From assembly GCA_023424475.1 (NCBI GenBank), contig JAFADX010000096.1, forward strand, positions 1 to 10,835: DNA of 10,835 bases. The letters run 5' to 3'. This document shows, piece after piece, positions 1-9,075 of this stretch. Source of the stretch: Pseudomonadota bacterium. Lineage in GTDB: Bacteria > Pseudomonadota > Alphaproteobacteria > Acetobacterales > Acetobacteraceae. The stretch's first letter is position 1. The number at the start of each line of letters is the position of its first letter. The notes below the pieces were generated by a model that was given only the letters and a program-made list of their open reading frames with translations, searched no databases and was not told the origin of the DNA. A program made the translations under genes and the position numbers.

Positions 1-114
1 ATGGCCACCACCCCAGAGCCGCTCCCGTTCGCCCTGGCTCACGGCAACGTCTCCAGCCCTTTGCTTCTGCGAGCATCTTCACCCGATAGGGGATTCCACT
101 GATCGGGATCCGCT
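1..114. other. Left-edge region without a convincing gene
   Basis: This stretch lies downstream of the leftward isomerase-like gene. A 33-codon reading frame begins with an ATG at base 1 and ends with TGA at 100-102 (peptide start MATTPEPLPF, end SSPDRGFH). It could be a very short ORF or the tail of a gene starting outside the window. It has no recognisable domain, and its second half coincides with the palindrome at 71-115, so I do not call it a gene. No terminator with a T-run is seen. Confidence 0.4.
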
Positions 115-115
115 C
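71..115. repeat. Imperfect palindrome, possible dispersed intergenic repeat
   Basis: Two nested inverted arms are visible. GAGC at 71-74 pairs with GCTC at 112-115, and CCCGAT at 82-87 pairs with ATCGGG at 102-107, leaving a 14-base centre that contains GATTCCACT. The outer right arm touches the stop codon (115-117) of the leftward gene. From memory, similar AGAGC...CCGATCA-GTGGAATC palindromes are scattered between genes in many alphaproteobacterial genomes. Only one copy lies in this window, so its repeated nature is inference. It could fold at the 3' end of the isomerase-like mRNA. Confidence 0.4.
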
Positions 116-519
116 TAGCCGCCGACCTGCCGGATCCAGTCCTGCAGGTTGTAGAACATCGTGACCCGCGCGATCCGCCCGCCGCGGATCTCGTAGAAGG
201 CCCCGGCCGGCAGGCGGTAGCGCTGGCCGGTCGCGGGCGGCAGGCCCTCGTCGGAGGCAAGATACTCGCCCTCCACGATGAACTCGGCCGCGGCGCGGGT
301 GCCGGCCGGTTCCGCCATGACCACGATGTCCGCCAGGCGCTCGCGGTAGCAGCGGTCCATCCGGGCCATGAAGGCGGCGAAGGCATCGCGGCCCGTTTCG
401 CGGCCGCCCTGGTTGATGTCGTGGGCGACGTCCTCGGTCAGCAGGGCCAGCATGGCGGGGCGATCCTCCCGGTTGAAGGCATCGAGGTAGGCGCGGACGA
501 GGTTCGCGGCGGTATCCAA
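115..519 (-). CDS. Ketosteroid isomerase-related protein, SnoaL/NTF2-like fold
   Basis: The product is 134 residues, the normal length for a single-domain NTF2-like (SnoaL) protein. Early residues (LVRAYLDAFNREDRPAMLALLTEDV) form the usual first helices, followed by VAHDINQGGRE (31-41), a pattern I associate with the bacterial steroid delta-isomerase-related family. The end reads GAFYEIRGGRIARVTMFYNLQDW, the family's closing strands. The fold forms a cone-shaped pocket used by isomerases, hydratases or binding proteins; substrate and reaction here are unknown. No signal peptide is seen, so a cytosolic protein is expected. The start is taken as TTG at 519-517, because an AAGGA ribosome site (531-527) sits seven bases upstream and homologues begin near here. 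The open frame extends much further upstream, but only as antisense of glyQ and glyS. It is transcribed away from glyQ. Confidence 0.85.
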   Translation of the reverse strand: MDTAANLVRAYLDAFNREDRPAMLALLTEDVAHDINQGGRETGRDAFAAFMARMDRCYRERLADIVVMAEPAGTRAAAEFIVEGEYLASDEGLPPATGQRYRLPAGAFYEIRGGRIARVTMFYNLQDWIRQVGG

Positions 520-529
520 GGCGGTTTCC

Positions 530-558
530 TTGCCGGTTGAAGGTCTGGCGCCTATAGG
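530..558 (+). promoter_or_regulatory. Candidate sigma70-type promoter for glyQ
   Basis: TTGCCG at 530-535 (four of six matches to TTGACA) and TATAGG at 553-558 (four of six to TATAAT) are separated by exactly 17 bases. Transcription would start near base 565, giving a leader of about 33 bases before the glyQ ATG. It would drive glyQ-glyS and probably ppdK. The -35 box overlaps the ribosome-binding region of the leftward gene. Matches this good occur by chance, so this is a prediction. Confidence 0.4.
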
Positions 559-587
559 TGCGCCGCAACAGAGCCCTGCGCCAGACC
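542..587. repeat. Perfect 10-bp inverted repeat in the glyQ upstream region
   Basis: GGTCTGGCGC at 542-551 is the exact reverse complement of GCGCCAGACC at 578-587, with a 26-base spacer. The spacer holds the candidate -10 box, itself inside the small palindrome CCTATAGG (551-558), and the predicted transcription start. It could be a binding site for a dimeric regulator. If transcription began further upstream it could instead fold as an RNA stem ending 10 bases before the glyQ start codon. Confidence 0.6.
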
Positions 588-597
588 CGGAATCCCC

Positions 598-1467
598 ATG
601 CCGCAGAAGCCCCCGAGCTTCCAGGACATCATCCTCCGCCTCCATCGCTTCTGGTCCGAGCAGGGCTGCATCCTCCTGCAGCCCTACGACATGGAGGTCG
701 GCGCCGGCACCTCCCATCCGGCCACGACCCTGCGCTCGCTCGGCCCGAAGCCGTGGAAGGTCGCCTATGTGCAGCCCTCCCGCCGGCCCGCCGATGGCCG
801 CTACGGCGAGAATCCGAACCGGCTGCAGCATTACTATCAGTACCAGGTGCTGCTGAAGCCGAGCCCGGCCGACCCGCAGGGGCTGCTGATCGACTCCTAC
901 CGCGCCCTCGGCATCGATCCTTCGCTGCACGACATCCGCTTCGTCGAGGATGACTGGGAGAACCCGACCCTCGGGGCCTGGGGCCTGGGCTGGGAGGTCT
1001 GGTGCGACGGGATGGAGGTGACACAGTTCACCTATTTCCAGCAGGTCGGCGGCATCGCCTGCGACAAGCCTTCGGCGGAGCTGACCTACGGGCTCGAGCG
1101 CCTGGCGATGTATATCCAGGGTGTCGAGAACGTGTACGACCTCGCCTTCAACGACGACGGCGTGAAGTACGGCGAGGTGTTCCTGCGCGCCGAGAAGGAA
1201 TACTCCGCCCACAACTTCGAATACGCCGACGTGCCGATGCTGTTCCGTCATTTCGAGGACGCGGAGAAGGAATGCGCCGCGCTGCTCGAGCGCGGGCTTG
1301 CCCTGCCGGCCTATGACCAATGCCTGAAGGCGAGCCACCGCTTCAACCTGCTCGACGCGCGCGGCGCGATCAGCGTGACGGAGCGCGCCGCCTATATCGG
1401 CCGGGTGCGCAACCTGGCGAAGGGCTGCTGCGAGGCCTGGCTCGCGGGGGAGACGGCCGGTGCCTGA
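598..1467 (+). CDS. glyQ: Glycine--tRNA ligase alpha subunit (GlyQ)
   Basis: GlyQ is the catalytic subunit of the bacterial alpha2beta2 glycyl-tRNA synthetase. It activates glycine with ATP and, with GlyS, charges tRNA-Gly in the cytosol. The 289 residues match the usual length. Family signatures are clear: FQDIILRLHRFWSEQGC near the N-terminus, LQPYDMEVGAGT (27-38), RRPADGRYGENPNR (62-75), GWEVWCDGMEVTQFTYFQQV (131-150) and the class II motif 3-like YGLERLAMYIQG (164-175). The ATG at 598 gives the canonical N-terminus; the upstream ribosome site is weak. The last eight bases overlap glyS, consistent with translational coupling and equal subunit supply. The protein looks complete, and no other function is plausible. 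Confidence 0.98.
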   Translation: MPQKPPSFQDIILRLHRFWSEQGCILLQPYDMEVGAGTSHPATTLRSLGPKPWKVAYVQPSRRPADGRYGENPNRLQHYYQYQVLLKPSPADPQGLLIDSYRALGIDPSLHDIRFVEDDWENPTLGAWGLGWEVWCDGMEVTQFTYFQQVGGIACDKPSAELTYGLERLAMYIQGVENVYDLAFNDDGVKYGEVFLRAEKEYSAHNFEYADVPMLFRHFEDAEKECAALLERGLALPAYDQCLKASHRFNLLDARGAISVTERAAYIGRVRNLAKGCCEAWLAGETAGA

Positions 1468-3790
1468 CCTGCTGCTCGAACTGCTTTCCGAGGAGATCCC
1501 CGCGCGCATGCAGGCGCGCGCGGCGGAGGATCTCGCGCGCCTTTTCTCCGAACGCTGTGCCGCGCTGCTCGACGGCGCCCCGCAGACCTTCTCCGGCCCT
1601 CGCCGCATCGCCCTGACGGCCAGGCTGAAGGCCAGCGTGACGACCGCGGGCAGGGAGGAACGCGGCCCGCGCATCGGCGCACCGGAGCAGGCGCTCGATG
1701 GCTTCCTGCGCAAGCATGGCGCGACGCGCGACGCGCTGAAGCAGGAAGGCCAGTTCTGGGTGCTGGCCAGGCCCGGCGAGACGGTCGAGGCGCAGGCGCT
1801 GGTGGCGGCCGCCGTGCCGGCGCTGATCCGCGCCTTCCCCTGGCCCAAGTCGATGCGCTGGGGCGGCGGCTCCTCGATGCCCTGGGTGCGGCCGCTCAAG
1901 CGCATCCTCTGCGTCCTCGACGGCGCCGTGGTGCCCTTCGACCTCCGGCATGGCGATGACGGCGGCCATGGCCTCGCCTCCGGCAACGAGACCGAGGGGC
2001 ACCGCATCATGGCCCCGGGCGCCTTCGCCGCGCCCGTCTTCGCCGATTACGAGGCGGGGCTGCGCGAGCGCTTCGTCGTGCTGGACGCGGCGGAGCGCGC
2101 CTCGCGCATCCGCGACGGCATCGCCGCGCTCGCCGCAGCCGATGGCCTGGCCGTGGTGCCCGACGAGGGCCTCGTCGCCGAGGTCGCCGGCCTCGTCGAA
2201 TGGCCGGTGCCGCTGCTCGGGCGCATCGACGACGCCTTCATGGACCTGCCGCCCGAAGTGATGCGCACGACCATGCGCGTGAACCAGCGCTATTTCGCGC
2301 TGCGGCGCGCGGATGGTGCGGCGGCGCCGCGCTTCGCGCTGGTGGCGAACATCGCCGCCCCCGACGGCGGTGCCGCGATCGTCGCGGGCAATGAGCGCGT
2401 GCTGCGCGCACGGCTCTCGGATGCGCGGTTCTTCTGGGACCTCGACCGCAGGCAGTCGCTCGAATCCTTCCTGCCGAAGCTCGATTCCGTGGTGTTCCAC
2501 GCCCGGCTCGGCACCCAGGGCCTGCGCGTCGCGCGGATCGAGCGCCTCGCGCGCCTGGTCGCGGAGAAGGTCGGCGCCGATCCGATGCTCGCCGCCCGCG
2601 CGGCGCGGCTTGCCAAGGCCGACCTCGCTTCGGGCATGGTGGGCGAGTTCCCTGAACTGCAGGGCGTGATGGGCCGTTACTACGCCCTCGGCCAGGGCGA
2701 GGACCCGCGCGTCGCCGAAGCGATCGCCGCGCATTACCGCCCCCTTGGCCCCTCCGACGACGTGCCGGCCGAGCCGGTGGCCATTGCCGTCGCCCTTGCC
2801 GACAAGATCGACCAGCTCACCGGCTTCTTCGCGGTGGGCGAGAAGCCGACCGGCTCGGGAGACCCCTTCGCGCTGCGCCGCGCGGCCCTCGGCGTCATCC
2901 GCATCCTGCGGGAGAACGGGCTGCGGCTCGGCCTGCGCGCGGTGATCGAGCAGGCCATGGCCGGCTATGTCGAGCAGTGGCGCGGCTCCCCCTGGCTCGC
3001 GGTGGAGGCGGCGCATTTCGCCAGCCTCGCGAAGCAGCCCGACCTGCGCCATGAGGTCGAGGAGACCGCCGCGCGCCTCGCCGGCGAGGGCCTCGGCAAG
3101 CACGAAAAGGTGCTGGTGCGCCTGCTCGACCTTGACTGGTTCGCGGATCTGCGCGGCCACGGCTATCCGCTCTACGTGGTGCCGCAGACCAGCACGGCGG
3201 GGGAGCTGACGCGCATGTTCCGCGCCGGCGACGCAGTGGTGGTGCCGCAGGCCAGGGCGTTGGGCGCCGAACTCATCGACTTCCTCGCCGACCGCCTTCG
3301 CGTGCAGCTCCGCGCCGAAGGCACCCGCCACGACGTCGTCACCGCCGTGCTCGGCGCCGCTCCGGACGACGACATCAACCGCCTGCTCCGCCGCGCCGAT
3401 TCCGTGCGCGCCTTCGTGGAATCCGAGGCCGGCGCCAACCTGCTCGCCGCCCATCGCCGCGCCGCCAACATCCTCCGCATCGAGGAGAAGCGCGACGGCC
3501 ATGCCTATGACACGGGCTACGAGCGCCATCTGCTCAAGGTGCATGAGGAAGAGGCGCTGGCCGCCGCGCTGGAAGACGCCGCGCCGCGCATCGAGCTCGA
3601 CCTCTCCGCCGAGGATTTCGAGCGCGCCATGGAGGCCATGGCCACGCTCCGCGCGCCGGTGGATGCCTTCTTCGACAAGGTGATCGTCAACGATCCTGCG
3701 CCGGAACTCCGCCGCAATCGCCTGAAACTTCTCGCCCGCCTCCGTGCCACGATGGACGCGGTGGCGGATTTCTCGAAGATCGAAGCCTGA
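1460..3790 (+). CDS. glyS: Glycine--tRNA ligase beta subunit (GlyS), with internal insertion
   Basis: GlyS is the tRNA-binding partner of GlyQ in the alpha2beta2 synthetase. The GTG at 1460 is chosen because it yields the family N-terminus (PDLLLELLSEEIPARM) and follows GGGGGAG (1446-1452) by seven bases. Conserved blocks include PWPKSMRW, MRTTMRVNQRYFAL, NERVLRARLSDARFFW, LADKIDQLTGFFAVGEKPTG and DPFALRRAALGVIRIL. The C-terminal DALR-type anticodon-binding region runs from about residue 604 (ELIDFLADRLRVQLR) to the end (FFDKVIVNDPAPELRRNRLKLL). At 776 residues it is longer than the 689-residue E. coli protein. Nearly all the difference lies in residues 507-603 (bases 2978-3268), between the core and the anticodon-binding domain. 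That segment has no motif I recognise, but its reading frame and base use match the rest. The gene is otherwise intact. Confidence 0.97.
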   Translation: MPDLLLELLSEEIPARMQARAAEDLARLFSERCAALLDGAPQTFSGPRRIALTARLKASVTTAGREERGPRIGAPEQALDGFLRKHGATRDALKQEGQFWVLARPGETVEAQALVAAAVPALIRAFPWPKSMRWGGGSSMPWVRPLKRILCVLDGAVVPFDLRHGDDGGHGLASGNETEGHRIMAPGAFAAPVFADYEAGLRERFVVLDAAERASRIRDGIAALAAADGLAVVPDEGLVAEVAGLVEWPVPLLGRIDDAFMDLPPEVMRTTMRVNQRYFALRRADGAAAPRFALVANIAAPDGGAAIVAGNERVLRARLSDARFFWDLDRRQSLESFLPKLDSVVFHARLGTQGLRVARIERLARLVAEKVGADPMLAARAARLAKADLASGMVGEFPELQGVMGRYYALGQGEDPRVAEAIAAHYRPLGPSDDVPAEPVAIAVALADKIDQLTGFFAVGEKPTGSGDPFALRRAALGVIRILRENGLRLGLRAVIEQAMAGYVEQWRGSPWLAVEAAHFASLAKQPDLRHEVEETAARLAGEGLGKHEKVLVRLLDLDWFADLRGHGYPLYVVPQTSTAGELTRMFRAGDAVVVPQARALGAELIDFLADRLRVQLRAEGTRHDVVTAVLGAAPDDDINRLLRRADSVRAFVESEAGANLLAAHRRAANILRIEEKRDGHAYDTGYERHLLKVHEEEALAAALEDAAPRIELDLSAEDFERAMEAMATLRAPVDAFFDKVIVNDPAPELRRNRLKLLARLRATMDAVADFSKIEA

Positions 3791-3803
3791 GGGGGAGCCC
3801 CCG

Positions 3804-6476
<2,673 letters not shown>

Positions 6477-6477
6477 G

Positions 6478-6498
6478 CCGCCGCGACGGCGGAGGAGG
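6478..6498 (+). promoter_or_regulatory. Small GC hairpin followed by a strong Shine-Dalgarno-like AGGAGG
   Basis: One base after the ppdK stop codon, CCGCCG (6478-6483) and CGGCGG (6487-6492) form a six-bp stem with a CGA loop. AGGAGG (6493-6498) follows at once. No T-run follows, so this is not a standard intrinsic terminator. AGGAGG lies 26 bases before the next ATG (6525), too far for normal initiation, and no in-frame ATG, GTG or TTG lies between. It may be chance in GC-rich DNA. Confidence 0.25.
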
Positions 6499-6524
6499 AC
6501 GGGGGCGACGGCCGTACTGCGCGG

Positions 6525-6812
6525 ATGCGGTGCCTCTGGCTCCGCTCGACCCTCGTCGCCACGGTCGGCGCCTTCGTCGGCGGCGTCGCGGTGATCGGGG
6601 CGCAATACCTCGTCCTTGCCATCAGCGCCGGCTATCCGCCCTTCGTGCAGTCGATCCGCTGCCAGATCGACGGCGATCCGCGTGGCTTGCCGGAAGCCGA
6701 AGCGCCGGGCGTCGCCATGTTCGGCGCCGGCGCCATGGTCTCGGGCGTGCCCGAGAAGGTGAAACCCTCGGGCGCCTGGTATCAGATCCAGCGCCGGACG
6801 CGGCTGCGATAG
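6525..6812 (+). CDS. Hypothetical small protein with one N-terminal membrane helix
   Basis: This is a 95-residue product that I do not recognise. Residues 1-7 (MRCLWLR) are basic. Residues 8-34 form one hydrophobic stretch (TLVATVGAFVGGVAVIGAQYLVLAISAG), a membrane anchor or uncleaved signal. A hydrophilic tail of about 60 residues (from YPPFVQSIRCQIDGDP) would probably lie in the periplasm; Cys3 and Cys46 are the only cysteines. No lipobox is apparent. Codons end overwhelmingly in G or C, as in the neighbours, which argues for real coding. It starts 48 bases after ppdK in the same direction and reading frame, but PpdK ends normally, so this is not a broken extension. ATG 6525 is the first available start, though no ribosome site is well spaced. 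Its last 31 bases overlap the end of the convergent methyltransferase-like gene. Confidence 0.65.
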   Translation: MRCLWLRSTLVATVGAFVGGVAVIGAQYLVLAISAGYPPFVQSIRCQIDGDPRGLPEAEAPGVAMFGAGAMVSGVPEKVKPSGAWYQIQRRTRLR

Positions 6813-7243
6813 GTCTCGTAGGCCGTACCGAAGCGGGCGGCGAGATAGGCCTCCTCCTTTGCCACCACCAGCCGGTCGAGCACCAGGTGGCTCCCCGCCA
6901 CCGCGATCCAGCCCCACAGGTCGCCCCAGCGCAGCGCGAAGCCGAGCGCACCGAGGATGAGGCCGAGGTAGATCGGATTCCGGCTGAAGCGGTAGGGGCC
7001 GGCCTCGACCATCGCGCTGTCCGGCCGGTCGGGGCGGGGATCGTTGCCAGCCTTCAGCATCACCAACAGGGCCCAGCCGATCAGCCCGGCCGCCGCGAAG
7101 ATCACCAGCGCGCCGAGATCCGGCAGCGGCGGGCCGAGCGGGACCGGCAGCACCCGTTCCAGCCCCCAGGCGAGCGCCAGCAGCCCCGCGACCACGGCCG
7201 GCGGCGGCAGGCGCACGCCCGGGCCATGGTCCTGTGCGTTCAT
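6782..7243 (-). CDS. Isoprenylcysteine carboxyl methyltransferase-like integral membrane protein
   Basis: The 153-residue product has about four hydrophobic segments (roughly residues 14-30, 42-63, 90-104 and 108-125) and the family's C-terminal signature. That is GPYRFSRNPIYLG (82-94), a cofactor-binding core motif of ICMT/PEMT-type methyltransferases, then KEEAYLAARFGTAYETYRSRVRRW. These enzymes use S-adenosylmethionine at the inner membrane. Bacterial members occur widely without prenylated proteins, so the substrate here is unknown (a lipid, quinone-like molecule or small thiol are options). The ATG at 7243 overlaps the stop codon of the upstream ygfZ gene in an ATGA, suggesting coupled translation. 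Its 3' end overlaps the rightward small membrane-protein gene by 31 bases. Length and motifs suggest an intact gene. Confidence 0.85.
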   Translation of the reverse strand: MNAQDHGPGVRLPPPAVVAGLLALAWGLERVLPVPLGPPLPDLGALVIFAAAGLIGWALLVMLKAGNDPRPDRPDSAMVEAGPYRFSRNPIYLGLILGALGFALRWGDLWGWIAVAGSHLVLDRLVVAKEEAYLAARFGTAYETYRSRVRRWI

Positions 7244-8064
7244 GCCTCCTCGCGCGCCGGCAGGCGCATCCAGGGCGCGGGGTCCGGCGTCAGCCGCGAC
7301 TCGCCGGCCGCAAACGGCGCTCGGCCCAGCGCATCGAGGCGCAGCAGCGCGATGCCGCGGCCGTCGCGGCCGGAGCGCATCTCGCCGACCTCGGCACCCG
7401 CTGCGTCGGTGACGCTCGTCCCGCGCGCGGGCAGGGGGCCGTCCACCGCGACCGGTACCAGCCGCCGCTTGATCAGCCCGCGATAACGGGTCCGCGCCGT
7501 CAGTTCCTGGCCCATGTAGCAGCCCTTGGACCACGAGACGCCGTGCAGCTCGTCGAAGCCGGCTTCGAGCAGGACGGACTTCTCCCGCTCCATGTCCCGC
7601 GACCCGTCGGGCAGGCCGAGGGCGAGGCGATGGCGGTCGTAATCCTCGGCCGTCGCATCGGCCGCGAGCAGCACGCGGGACAGCACCCGCCAGCCGGCCT
7701 CCGGCAGGCGGGGGTCGACCACCACGATGTCGCCCGCCGCCGGCGCCGTGCCCCAGGCGGCATGGACGCGCCAATCATCGCAGGCATCGCGCAGCGTCAC
7801 CTTCGAGCGCAGCCGGAACCGCCCGAGGCGCTGCGCCAGCTCGGCCAGCTGCGCGCGCTCGGCGTCCAGCAGGAAGGCGTCCCCGGTCGCGATGACGAAG
7901 AAATCCGCGAGCCACTTGCCCTGCGGCGTCAGCAGCGCGCTCCAGGCCGCCTGGCCGGGCGCGAGCCGGATCACGTCGTTGGAGACGAGGCCCTGCAGGA
8001 AGGCCGCCCGGTCCGGGCCGGCAACCTCCAGCACGCCCCGGTCGGGGAGGATGGCGAGGCTCAT
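7240..8064 (-). CDS. ygfZ: YgfZ-type folate-binding protein (GcvT-like, iron-sulfur cluster support)
   Basis: The 274-residue product resembles the aminomethyltransferase (GcvT) fold but carries the YgfZ hallmark KGCYMGQE (180-187, Cys182). This is followed by LTARTRYRGLIKRRLVPV. The N-terminus (LPDRGVLEVAGPDRAAFLQGLVSNDV, then LLTPQGKWLADFFV) is typical. E. coli YgfZ binds tetrahydrofolate and helps keep certain iron-sulfur enzymes active, including the tRNA methylthiotransferase MiaB. A cytosolic role of that kind is inferred here. The ATG at 8064 gives the canonical MSLAILPDRG start; the ribosome site is weak. The open frame continues upstream only as antisense of the GT9 gene. Its stop overlaps the start of the next leftward gene, and it diverges from the glycosyltransferase cassette. 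Confidence 0.93.
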   Translation of the reverse strand: MSLAILPDRGVLEVAGPDRAAFLQGLVSNDVIRLAPGQAAWSALLTPQGKWLADFFVIATGDAFLLDAERAQLAELAQRLGRFRLRSKVTLRDACDDWRVHAAWGTAPAAGDIVVVDPRLPEAGWRVLSRVLLAADATAEDYDRHRLALGLPDGSRDMEREKSVLLEAGFDELHGVSWSKGCYMGQELTARTRYRGLIKRRLVPVAVDGPLPARGTSVTDAAGAEVGEMRSGRDGRGIALLRLDALGRAPFAAGESRLTPDPAPWMRLPAREEA

Positions 8065-8136
8065 GCCTGTCAGGTGTGCCGGATCGGCCACGGGTGCAAC
8101 CTCCCCCCCCGCTTCGGGGCGTGATACAGGCGCCGC
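8065..8136. other. Divergent intergenic region with a C8 tract
   Basis: This 72-base gap separates the ygfZ start from the GT9 start and must hold both leaders. It contains eight consecutive C (8103-8110), a four-bp CCCC/GGGG hairpin around GCTTC just after it, and a six-bp inverted repeat. The repeat is GCCTGT at 8065-8070 with ACAGGC at 8126-8131, each arm close to one start codon. I could not identify a convincing -35/-10 pair on either strand. Confidence 0.4.
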
Positions 8137-9075
8137 GTGCGCGTCCTTTTCATCACCTCGACCCGGATCGGCGACGCCGTGCTGTCGACCGGGCTGCTCG
8201 ACCACCTGATGCGGGCGCATCCGGAGGCGCGCTTCACCATTGCCTGCGGCCGCGTGGCCGAGGGCGTGTTCAGCCGCATGCCGGCCCTCGAGCGCCTCAT
8301 CCCGATCGAGAAGAAGCGCTACGGCCTGCATTGGCTGCGGCTGTGGTGGGAGGTCGCCTTCCGCCGCTGGGACCTGGTGGTGGACCTGCGCGGCTCCGCG
8401 ATCGCCTGGCTGCTGCCGGCGCGGCGGCGGGCGGTGATGCGCGGCGGCAGGCGGCCGGGCCACCGGCTGCTGCACATCGCGCAGACGCTCGGCATCACCC
8501 CCGCGCCGCGCCCGGTCGCCTGGTTCGGGCCGGAGGAGGAAGCGCGGGCGGAAGCCCTGGTCGGCCCCGGGTCCCGCGTGCTCGCGCTCGGCCCCACCGC
8601 GAACTGGGTCCGCAAGGTCTGGCCGGCCGACCGCTTCCTGACCCTCGCGCGCCTGCTGACCGGACCGGGAGGCGCGCTGGAAGGCGCGCGCGTGGTAGTC
8701 CTCGGCGGGCCGGGGGAGCAGGAACGCGCCATGGCCGCGCCCGTGCTCGCGGGCCTGCCGGAGGCGGCGGACCTCGTCGGCGTGCTCGACCTGCCGGAAG
8801 CCGCCGCGGTGCTGTCGCGCTGCGCCCTCTATGTCGGCAATGATTCGGGGCTGATGCACCTCTCGGCGGCGACGGGGACGCCGACCATCGGGTTGTTCGG
8901 CCCGACCCCGGCCTCGGAATACGCGCCGGTCGGCGCGCGGGCGCTGGCGGTGCTGGCCAAGGGTCCGCCGGGGGCCGCGCCGATGGGGGCGCTCCCCGCC
9001 GCCCGTGTCGCGGAACAGGCGGCGGCGCTGCTCTCCCGCCCCGATCCGGTGGCATTGGGGGAGGTGGCGGCGTGA
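8137..9075 (+). CDS. Glycosyltransferase family 9 (ADP-heptose:LPS heptosyltransferase-like)
   Basis: The 312-residue product has the GT-B layout of heptosyltransferases. The N-terminus is VRVLFITSTRIGDAVLSTGLL, with Asp13 in the RIGDAV motif where the family places its catalytic aspartate. Next come DLVVDLRGS (79-87) and, in the donor-binding half, LGPTANWVRKVWP (151-163). The ADP-heptose signature GNDSGLMHLSAATGTPTIGL (234-253) is followed by FGPT. Such enzymes add heptose to the inner core of lipopolysaccharide at the cytoplasmic face of the inner membrane. The exact sugar and acceptor cannot be read from sequence. The GTG at 8137 is chosen because it starts the first beta strand; no in-frame ATG lies near. 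Its TGA overlaps the GTG of the next gene. Confidence 0.9.
   Translation: MRVLFITSTRIGDAVLSTGLLDHLMRAHPEARFTIACGRVAEGVFSRMPALERLIPIEKKRYGLHWLRLWWEVAFRRWDLVVDLRGSAIAWLLPARRRAVMRGGRRPGHRLLHIAQTLGITPAPRPVAWFGPEEEARAEALVGPGSRVLALGPTANWVRKVWPADRFLTLARLLTGPGGALEGARVVVLGGPGEQERAMAAPVLAGLPEAADLVGVLDLPEAAAVLSRCALYVGNDSGLMHLSAATGTPTIGLFGPTPASEYAPVGARALAVLAKGPPGAAPMGALPAARVAEQAAALLSRPDPVALGEVAA

Noticed and set aside
1..102. 33-codon ORF starting at the first base
   Set aside because: It is short, has no recognisable motif, shares sequence with the palindrome, and may be a fragment whose true start is outside the window.
520..2010. N-terminal extension of the isomerase-like gene giving a 631-residue protein
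   Set aside because: The extra 497 residues are antisense to glyQ and the start of glyS and resemble no domain. The family starts at the TTG near 519, which has a well-spaced ribosome site.
6478..6492. Intrinsic terminator after ppdK
   Set aside because: The stem is only six base pairs and is followed by a purine-rich stretch, not a T-run.
6477..6524. PpdK extended by readthrough into the next gene, which is in the same reading frame
   Set aside because: PpdK already ends at the normal family C-terminus shortly after the RVPVARLAAAQAAL helix, and the downstream product has its own ATG and membrane helix. The shared frame has a one-in-three chance.
8065..9075. N-terminal extension of the YgfZ gene to base 8859 on the minus strand
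   Set aside because: The extension is antisense to the GT9 gene and lacks any domain. ATG 8064 gives the canonical YgfZ start.
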